DNA from: Glandiceps talaboti
Lineage: Eukaryota > Hemichordata > Enteropneusta > Spengelidae
Assembly: GCF_964340395.1 (NCBI RefSeq)
Contig: NC_135563.1
Span: 3,094,422 to 3,139,421, forward strand
DNA: 45,000 bases
Direction: 5' to 3'
In this document: piece by piece, positions 1-9,500 of the stretch
How positions within the stretch are numbered: the stretch's first letter is position 1
How the letters are laid out: the number at the start of each line of letters is the position of its first letter
Position numbers and translations under genes: made by a program
The notes under the pieces: generated by a model
What the model saw: the letters and a program-made list of their open reading frames with translations, nothing else
What the model was told of the DNA's origin: nothing
Database searches by the model: none

Positions 1-275
1 GTATATTGATGCACAGATTATCAACTTGTATCAGGTACCATCCCCTACATGTCTAGTATATTGATGCACAGATTATCAACTTACATCAGGTACCATCCCC
101 TACATGTCTAGTATATTGATGCACAGATTATCAACTTGTATCAGGTACCTTCCCCTACATGTCTAGTATATTGATGTACAGATTATCAACTTACATCAGG
201 TACCATCCCCTACATGTCTAGTATATTGATGCACAGATTATCAACTTGTATCAGGTACCTTCCCCTACATGTCTA
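1..275. repeat. 55-bp minisatellite, five copies, runs off the left edge
   Basis: Five head-to-tail copies of a 55-bp unit begin at 1, 56, 111, 166 and 221. Each opens with GTATATTGATGCACAGATTA and closes with CCCCTACATGTCTA. Copies differ at a few sites only (CTTGTA/CTTACA, ACCATC/ACCTTC). The array lies in the intron that follows exon 411-538 of the minus-strand gene and probably continues beyond the window. Confidence 0.95.
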
Positions 276-410
276 ATATATTGTAAGTGACAGCAACATG
301 AAGCACAAACAATGGCAAATCAGTCTACTGACCAACCATATCAACCATTTTTTAATTGATAAATTGTTACAAGAATAGTTGAAGTACAAAATAAATAAGC
401 TGACCCATAC

Positions 411-538
411 CTGGTTTGACACATTTGTTACATTGATCACAATGTATATAGCTTCTACCATCCTTTGAGGTACACTTATCACACTTCATACAATGGAGAT
501 TTTCTGATGAAACATATCTTTGGCACTGTTTACATAAC
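411..538 (-). CDS. ZCCHC4: ZCCHC4 exon, C-terminal cysteine-rich zinc-binding region
   Basis: A 128-base exon with acceptor TATCACAG and donor GTATGG. It reads [16 protein letters not shown], then [11 protein letters not shown] and [11 protein letters not shown]. These are paired CxxC motifs typical of the zinc-binding tail of ZCCHC4. The following exon(s), with the CCHC knuckle, must lie to the left of position 1. Confidence 0.9.
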
Positions 539-3500
539 CTGTGATACAGAGTGAAAAAACATCATAAATCCTATGTATAAAATACAAAGTGATCATAAAC
601 AAAGACTAAAACACTAATAACATGACAGAATCCCAGCATGCATGAGTGCAAGTTTGGTGTACTTGGTGTATTTGCATGAGTGCTTGCAGTGTTCTCTGCG
701 GTAGTATTTCCATATTAGTGCAGCAGAAAACTGCACGCATGGGTGTAAATACCCTCAGTACCCACACTGGCACTTATGTGGCAGGGGTGCTATCTGAAAC
801 AACAAATTTCAGAAGACTGACACTATGCAATCACATGCTTTCATGGAGAAACATACTCCGTTCACACTAGGACCTATCCTCCGGAGAATCAGTGACTTAA
901 ATTAACTCCGGAGGTAATTTGCGTGTGTGAATGGTCGACTCCGGAGAATCTGTGGATTATTTTACTGCGGAGGTTTTGGTTGATTCAGCTCCGGAGATCC
1001 TCCGGAGGAAAGGATTAGCTTGTACTCAGTTGTAGGTGTGAACGCTTTACGCCGGTGTAAGCGCCCTCAATCGGTGTATTGCAGTCATCGCACTAATTTC
1101 CCCGGTCAGCAAATTACCATGTTGCCAGCTAATTAGTGCGCAATATTGAGAGTTCGATCGACAATTACCGAGCCACATGTTCATACATGTATTGTAAACT
1201 GATGTCGCCGCGTACTTAGGCCTTTCTTGTTTATTAGGATAGTGGTGTGTAGCACCATGGGTGAAGTCATAAAACTTTGTCCGGAAGAAACCATTTCATG
1301 TACTGGTTATAAGTTGGCATAAACACGTTTGTATTTATATACTCATCTTTACTATCACACTTTGGTAAGCTTGCTAATCTTTATTCAGAACCACCAATGT
1401 ATTAAAAAAAACATTGAAGTCGGCAACGAATCATAAATATTGTTATTATTATTGATGTACCACACCACATCATCCCTTCAATGAATCATCCTCCCATGTA
1501 ACATTTATGTGGTTCACTCAAACTATGTCTTATACTAACTGCAATAACTGTAGCGTGTACTGTGATTTTGGGGTTCTTTCCTCTGTTTTTGTACCTTTTT
1601 CCGTTCCGATGTTTGACTGGAAGCAATCGCTACAATTTCTCCAACGGTAACGCAAATGGCCGAGGTCACAGTGAAAACGCCGTTTCAAAATGTTGCTACT
1701 TTTAGGTTTTCCTGTCGAATTGCAGAGCCAAACTTACGCGAAATATTATTAGGAGAACAAGACTCGTTAATTTGCTATTCAACCACCACATATTGCCCAA
1801 AATTTAACACGTGTGAGATACGTTTTCGTTACGATCTGAAAAGATACCTTATGTTTAGCACACGATGTCTTCGCCACCGTATTTACGGAAACTGCTATCA
1901 AAGAAGTTGTTGCCGAGATAGCACAGTAATTTGCGTAAATATTCTCTTCAGATTTTGTGGATTTCCTTTGTATTAACTCCCTATTATAAGTTTTAACGGT
2001 ACATTTTGGCCGACATATGAGCATCACAGCCATATAAGTTCAAACGCTGTGAGCATTGGAGGTACATGTATCTGTGAATATATGGTTTGTGTAAAAGTTG
2101 CTATTGATGTCTACGTTTTAGGTACTTGTCCTCGGGTTTTAATTTTACGATATTTCCATCTTGAAGTTTTTTACTGAGACTGAATGTGAATGTACTCGGA
2201 AAAGTAATGGGGTGACTGGGGGAACCCGTCCCGTTTTACATGTGCAAGTCAGATGGTGTCACGTAATTAATCTGCAAATAAATGCAGCTAGTTCTCAACA
2301 TCACGTAATTACGTACAATTAGTGTTCGGTAGGATTTTTTTTTCGTTTGGTTTACTGAAATATTTCATAGCAGACGACTGATGTGCGATGTGAAATTGAT
2401 AACATATATTGGGTCATTTCACCACTGAGTGCCGTAAGTGTTTGGAAGTTGACTATTGCGTGAATCATTTTTGACTTTTTTACCAGTGAATGTCTACGCC
2501 ACACTTATTCCTCTGAAGATTGTTCAGTTCAAATAAATTAAAGTAAAGACGATACGAGATTTGATAAATACTGATATTGTTACATGTACAGTACTACAGA
2601 CATGCACACAGTGCACAGATCACATACGGAAGTGCAAATTTGCCGCCATAACAACGAAAGGCCTTGCGTGGAAAGTATTTCGGAAGGCAGAATTTGCCTG
2701 CGGTCTCGTTGCGATATTATTTTTTTCATTAGCGGGTTGTTCACCATTTCCATCACTCCTACCTGGCTTACTAGCCGGAGAAAAGAAATTAGTTATTTGC
2801 CGTTTACTCATACTGAAACCGGCGGTGGTTCTCCGCCGTGTAGGCTATTTGCTGTACCATGGAAGTAGAACCATGGCTGTACTATGTCGACAAACTACCA
2901 TTATTTGAGAAGAGACGTTTAATGTCAGGGGCAAACGGGAGTAGAGAAAAACCATACAACATGTCCCTCGCTAATAGTAATACACCTATGGTCCACAACA
3001 GCGAAAGAGGTAACAACTGGTGTGACTGAATTCAGAATTTGTACGAATAGAAAACACATGAATTCACGTTGGTCGACATGTCAACGTCGAGCGTGTTGCG
3101 TGGCTTGTCGAAATAAAAGTTAAACTGGGCATCACGACGCGACGATGAGTGAAATTGTTAACATGCATGAGATCTGAGAAGACATCTTCGCTTATTTCTC
3201 GAACGCATGAACGTACACAGCAATAAACAACACAAGGCAGTCTCTACAACTCATGTTGTTTACAATGATCGCACTATGCACTTATCGTTGAACTTATCGT
3301 TTACGCCGGCGGATAATGGTGTCACATTGTGTGTGTGAACACATACAGCTGATCCCCTCTGTTTACTAATCGTTCTCACCTATTTACGCCGGAGAAAAAA
3401 AACCACGAAAAAAGCAATATGAACATGCCTTGAATGATTAAATCCTCATTTGCATCTTATTTGCATGCAGGTATGCAATATAATGTTCTCCATACTGCAC

Positions 3501-6500
3501 TACAGTGCAAATACCACTAGTATGCACACCTATTGGTGTGAGTAATCTCTGGTATATATGTTGTAAAGTAAAATGACTTACCTGTAGCCATCATCTTCAG
3601 GTAGTTTGAATTGTACTGGTGGAATATTTGTAAATAACCTTACTGGAGATCCTTTGTTCTTTTTGCCACACTGGAACAGTGCATGGTTGTCATATTCTAC
3701 CTACCATGTATAGATGTACAAAGAAAGATGACAATTAGAAATCTACATGGAAGAACAACACAATCTTTTTTCTGATTTCTGCAGTCTAATCAATATTTTT
3801 ACATTGTCATTGAAGAAGAATTCATAACTCAGATAAATTCTGACAAGTTTTAAATTTCGAATTGCTACTGTCTGCCACTGCTTACTACTAAGAAATACAA
3901 AAACTATCCCTCCCCTCTATGACATCATAATCCCCTCTATGACGTCACGATCCCCTTCTATGATGTCATTATTCCCTCTATGACATCATATAGCCAGTAT
4001 AACTGTAAGTTCATACATGCACCTGCTCAGGTCGGTTACTATTATCTGTTTTTTTTCTTATATTATACAATTTTCAATAGTTAGATTTGCATTTTACTGC
4101 TTAACACAAATCAAGGTCAGTTTACAGGGTTATGGAATGGGGCATTTAGAATTACATAGGTATAACCATATCAACAAGATCTGGGTTTTTGAAATCATAT
4201 TCCAGAGAGAAACCAGCTCTTATTAGACTATAACAGTACAGTCTGCATAACCTGTACATCTACTTAACTAATAATTGTCTTCATGTATTTGTTTTAAACC
4301 TCATCAAACTAGAAGTACTGTGACCAACAAGTATATCTTATCAGTAAATTGTAACCATTTTACCTTTTTGCATGCAAAACAAATGTTTAGCTTAAACTAG
4401 GGTTAGTCGGTTATCGGAAACACACTATTTTTTTCATTTGCCCTAACATATAATTCTCTGAAATCTTACAAAAACTTACCTTGTAGTCTGACATATGAAA
4501 TGATGACAGTGATTCTATAATCCTGAATTCTAGAAAATATGGAAATGTCCAAATGACTGGAAGTTCTGCATCTGAACAGGAATCTGAAAGAAATCACTTT
4601 GTTAGTTTTCTGTATAACATTTATGTATGTGGTCACTGACTGAAACTGAGATGTGTTTATTACAGTCAATGTTGTTCCCTTGAAGTAAATTTAAAACTAC
4701 TATTTGTACCCAAGGTAGGTATAACCAGTGTGACTGACATGTGAAACTGAGGGTATCAGCCAATCAGTTGTCAGTAAATAAATCATCTACACCAAACTTT
4801 CAGCAAACTATAAGTCATACCGCATATACCGGTAAGAAATGAAAGAAAATGCTGTGATACTGGTATGGGAAAGAATAGACAAGAAGCAAGACACCAAGTT
4901 TATTTATCTTTCGTTACACTGTAACAAATATACATAATCATGTGTTGACTTGTATGAACTAGGTCAAAGTCACACACTAGTAGTCCAGCGATGCAAATAC
5001 TAGCCGAGTCACTATAAACATGAAGAAAGTAGAGAAATGTTCATTTGGTGACATGGTCACAGCAGAAGAAATTAACGAGAATGTAGTTGAGAAAATTCAA
5101 GAAAACACGAAAAATAATATGAGTATAGGTGTAATACTATTAACAATGTCGGTCAACAACCTTCCAAAACAAGGTCAGAAAACAGATATGAGTTACAAAG
5201 TAACATTTTTTCTTTCTTATCTGTTGCCAGGAATTAAATTACCCATGTTACTCAACACAGAGGTTATGAGATTTAGACAATGCAACTTTTACGTTGAAAG
5301 GAGGATGAGATAGCCAATGCCTTGTCTATGTACTCTTATTGAAAGAGACACACATTTGCGGTGTATCAATGATTAGTCTAGGAAAGGTGTACAAGATACG
5401 CTACACAGATTGTCTCTTAGTTAGGTACAAAATAGATACCTTCTGAGGACAGCATTCTAAGTCTGAAGATGATATCTATTACATGTACCTGAGTGATTGT
5501 ACAAATTAAACTCACTATCATTCCTAGGTTGAAATCTATGTCAAATTAAAATCTGATCATAGAGAAGAATTGATTTTCTTTATTTTATGATATTTCACAT
5601 CTACTGTAGGTGTGCTTTACATTTTCACTTGTTCATATTAACTTTGCATGGTAATATTCATATATTGCAAAAACATCAATGTCAAAATTTGAAGGCCAAT
5701 GTACACTCTCTTGAATTACAAAGTTTATAATGCACAAACAGTGAATATAGCTTTAAAACTGTTCTGGTTAACAATCTTCATCAGAATGACAAATTACATA
5801 GTTGATTTATTAAGCTGATGAATAGTTTATGGTTTTGTGCAAAAATCAAACTCTACTTTTCCAGCCATGACTGCAATATAACCATTATAAGTACATGTAC
5901 ATACCTGATTTACCAGCCTTCCAAGCAGCCATGATTCTCTTTACAGTGAATGCAAGCACTTCTACAAGTCCTCCAAAGGGAGGGTCAGTTACCATGACAA
6001 TGCCTTGTCCACCATTTTGAAGTAGAAAATCCTGAAATGTTTTCAGACTGTCTGCTCCATCAAAGAAATGGTGATTAAACATGTTGTATCTACAGTAGTG
6101 TTCTGGTGAGTAGAATTGATACTGGGGGGAAAAAGGAGAAACTTAAGTTAACGTCAGAGAACTTTTAAATTGGCCATATGGATGACAAATAAGTTGTGAC
6201 TAAAATGCCTTCTCATATAAGAATGCAATGAACCAGTCTGGTATTAAAGTAGTGAAAATTAGTCTTTGAAAACTAGTTGAAGACTGTAAAATCACAAATT
6301 GATCTCAAAGTGAAAATATCTAAGTTTGATGGTTAGACTGCCTGTTACAATGTGACATCAGAATGACACCCACACTAAGAAATAAGTTAAATATATCCAA
6401 ATTACATAATGCAAATTATTAAAATGTCATTCAAATGTAGTTACATAAACTGCACATATGAATGAATACAAACACCACACACTGCATTGCAGTAAAAAAA

Positions 6501-9500
6501 AAAGTCGCCTGTCACCACTTCTTGTCGACTTTTCAAGATTATACTGCCATAGTAATAGCCACATGGATTTGTCAGTTAATTGACATACAACTTCTAAATA
6601 TGTATATACTGGTATATCGGTATATAAACCTGCACCAGCTTTTGGTGGAAATGTGTAATATTACATCAAAGATATGCATCAATGTAACATAATGCAAGAA
6701 TGGTTTATTTGGTGTTTTGCATCAATATTAACACACAGTTTATGTCACTTTAACAGGATAAATTCAAACCACAAGCACATACATATCTGTGATCAATGTC
6801 CAGCAGTAAACTTTTCAAACCATCCTTGCCATCTGTGACCTTTGACCCCATTATGGCTTCATGAAGTCTACAACAGAAAGAGAAAGATGTACATTTAATT
6901 AGTGTTTGTCTTTCAAATACTACAATCCTTTCTTAATTTGATTGCAAGAAACTCATAATTTAACAAGTTACATGTATATCTGCTTCTTTTCAAATTCATG
7001 TGAATCCTTCATGATAAGAGTAAGTGAAGTCAGGTGGTACCAACTAGGTGTACCAACACATAAAACTCTACCACAACCCACTGTCTTTCACGATACGGAT
7101 TAAGAGTATGCGAAGTCATTTACCTTGGTGTACCAACACATAAAACTCTACCACAACCCACTGTCTTTCATGATACGGATTAAGAGTAAGTGAAGTCATT
7201 TACCTTGGTGTACCAACACATAAAACTCTATCACAACCCACTGTCTTTCATGATATGGATTAAGAGTAAGTGAAGTCATTTACCTTGGTGTACCAACACA
7301 TAAAACTCTATCACAACCCATCGTCTTTATTGTGGATAGAAGAAAGTCAACAGCTTTATTATTGTACAGATATTGCTGTAAGAAAGAAAATTGAAAGATT
7401 CTTGAGTTCAGGGCTCAGTTTAGAATTAGGATTAATTTAGGCATGAAAACAGAGCTAACATGTATAGTAAAAGATGGTCCTCAACATGAGAATGATCCTC
7501 TCTTAGTATAATAATCTTCCCCTTATGGCCTTTGAATTGCTGGGCTTTAAAAGTTGCTGTATGGATGAAAATGACAGTTTTTTACACTTTAACTTTGGTA
7601 GGTAAACAATAATGGTCAATTCCAATACCTGTGCCTCTGACCTGGAATCCAGTTCAAGGAAATGAAATGATATAGTGACTATGTGTTTCAGGCTATCTAT
7701 CTCCACACAGTGACTATGTGTTTCACAGTGTGACTAAGTGTTTCAGGCTATCTATCTCCACACTGTGACTATGTGTTTCACAGTGTGACTAAGTGTTTCA
7801 GGCTATCTATCTCCACACTGTGACTATGTGTTTCACAGTGTGACTATGTGTTTCAGGCTATCTATCTCCACACAGTGACTATGTGTTTCACAGTGTGACT
7901 ATGTGTTTCAGGCTATCTATCTCCACACTGTGACTATGTGTTTCACAGTGTGACTATGTGTTTCAGGCTATCTATCTCCACACTGTGACTATGTGTTTCA
8001 CAGTGTGACTATGTGTTTCAGGCTATCTATCTCCACACAGTGACTATGTGTTTCAGGCTATCTATCTCCACACAGTGACTATGTGTTTCACAGTGTGACT
8101 ATGTGATTCACAGTGTGACTATGTGTTTCAGGCTATCTATCTTCATAGTGTGACTATGTGATTCAGCAGGCTATCTATCTCCACAGTGTGACTAAGTGTT
8201 TCACAGTGTGACTAAGTGTTTCAGGCTATCTATCTCTACACTGTGACTATGTATTTCAGGCTATCTATTACCACACTGTGACTATGTGATTCACAGTGTA
8301 ACTATGTGTTTCACACTGTGACTATGTGATTCACAGTATGACTATGTGTTTCACAGTGTGACTATGTGTTTCAGGCTATCTATCTCTACACTGTGACTAT
8401 GTGTTTCAGGCTATCTATCTCTACACTGTGACTATGTGTTTCAGGCTATCTATCTCTACACTGTGACTGTGTTTCAGGCTATCTATCTCTATAGTGTGAC
8501 TATGTGATTCACAGTGTGACTATGTGTTTCAGGCTATCTATCTCCACACTGTGACTACGTGTTTCACAGTGTGACTAAGTGTTTCAGGCTATCTATCTCC
8601 ACACTGTGACTACGTGTTTCACCATGTGACTATGTGTTTCAGGCTATCTATCTCCACACTGTGACTCTGTGTTTCACAGTGTGACTAAGTGTTTCAGGCT
8701 ATCTATCTCCACACTGTGACTATGTGTTTCACAGTGTGACTAAGTGTTTCAGGCTATCTATCTCCACACTGTGACTATGTGTTTCACAGTGTGACTATGT
8801 GATTCAGGCTATCTATCTCTACACTGTGACCATGTGTTTCACAGTGTGACTAAGTATTTCAGGCTATCTATCTCCATACCGTGACTGTGTTTCAGGCTAT
8901 CTATCTCTACACTGTGACTATGTGTTTCAGGCTATCTATCTCTATAGTGTGACTATGTGAGTCACAGTGTGACTAAGTGTTTCAGGCTATCTATCTCCAC
9001 ACTGTGACTATGTGTTTCACCGTGTGACTGTGTTTCAGGCTATCTATCTCCACACTGTGACTCTGTGTTTCACAGTGTGACTAAGTGTTTCAGGCTATCT
9101 ATCTCCATACTGTGACTATGTGTTTCACAGTGTGACTATGTGATTCAGGCTATCTATCTCTACACTGTGACTATGTGTTTTCATACTGTGACTGTGTTTC
9201 ACAGTGTGACTATGTGATTCACAGTGTGACTAAGTGTTTCAGGCTATCTATCTCCACACTGTGACTATGTGTTTCACACTGTGACTAAGTGTTTCAGGCT
9301 ATCTATCTCTACAGTTTGGAGTCTACGATGTCCTATTCTATAGTTACAAGATACAAATGTATGGAATATTCCATATTGACTATGGGTTCCAGACTACAGT
9401 GCCTCAACTTACAGCATTTGTTTTCTTGTTTTCAATTGGATCCAATATGTAGCTTGGTTCATGCATTTGTTGTGTTGTTAGTCCTCGAACAACTCTGTTA

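Noticed and set aside
1-275. Regular 55-bp repeats as a CRISPR array
   Set aside because: There are no distinct spacers between repeats; the whole unit is repeated. The host is a eukaryote.
5020-5313. 97-codon plus-strand frame starting with ATG
   Set aside because: Antisense within a ZCCHC4 intron, no domain recognised, composition as surrounding intron; kept only as a remark.
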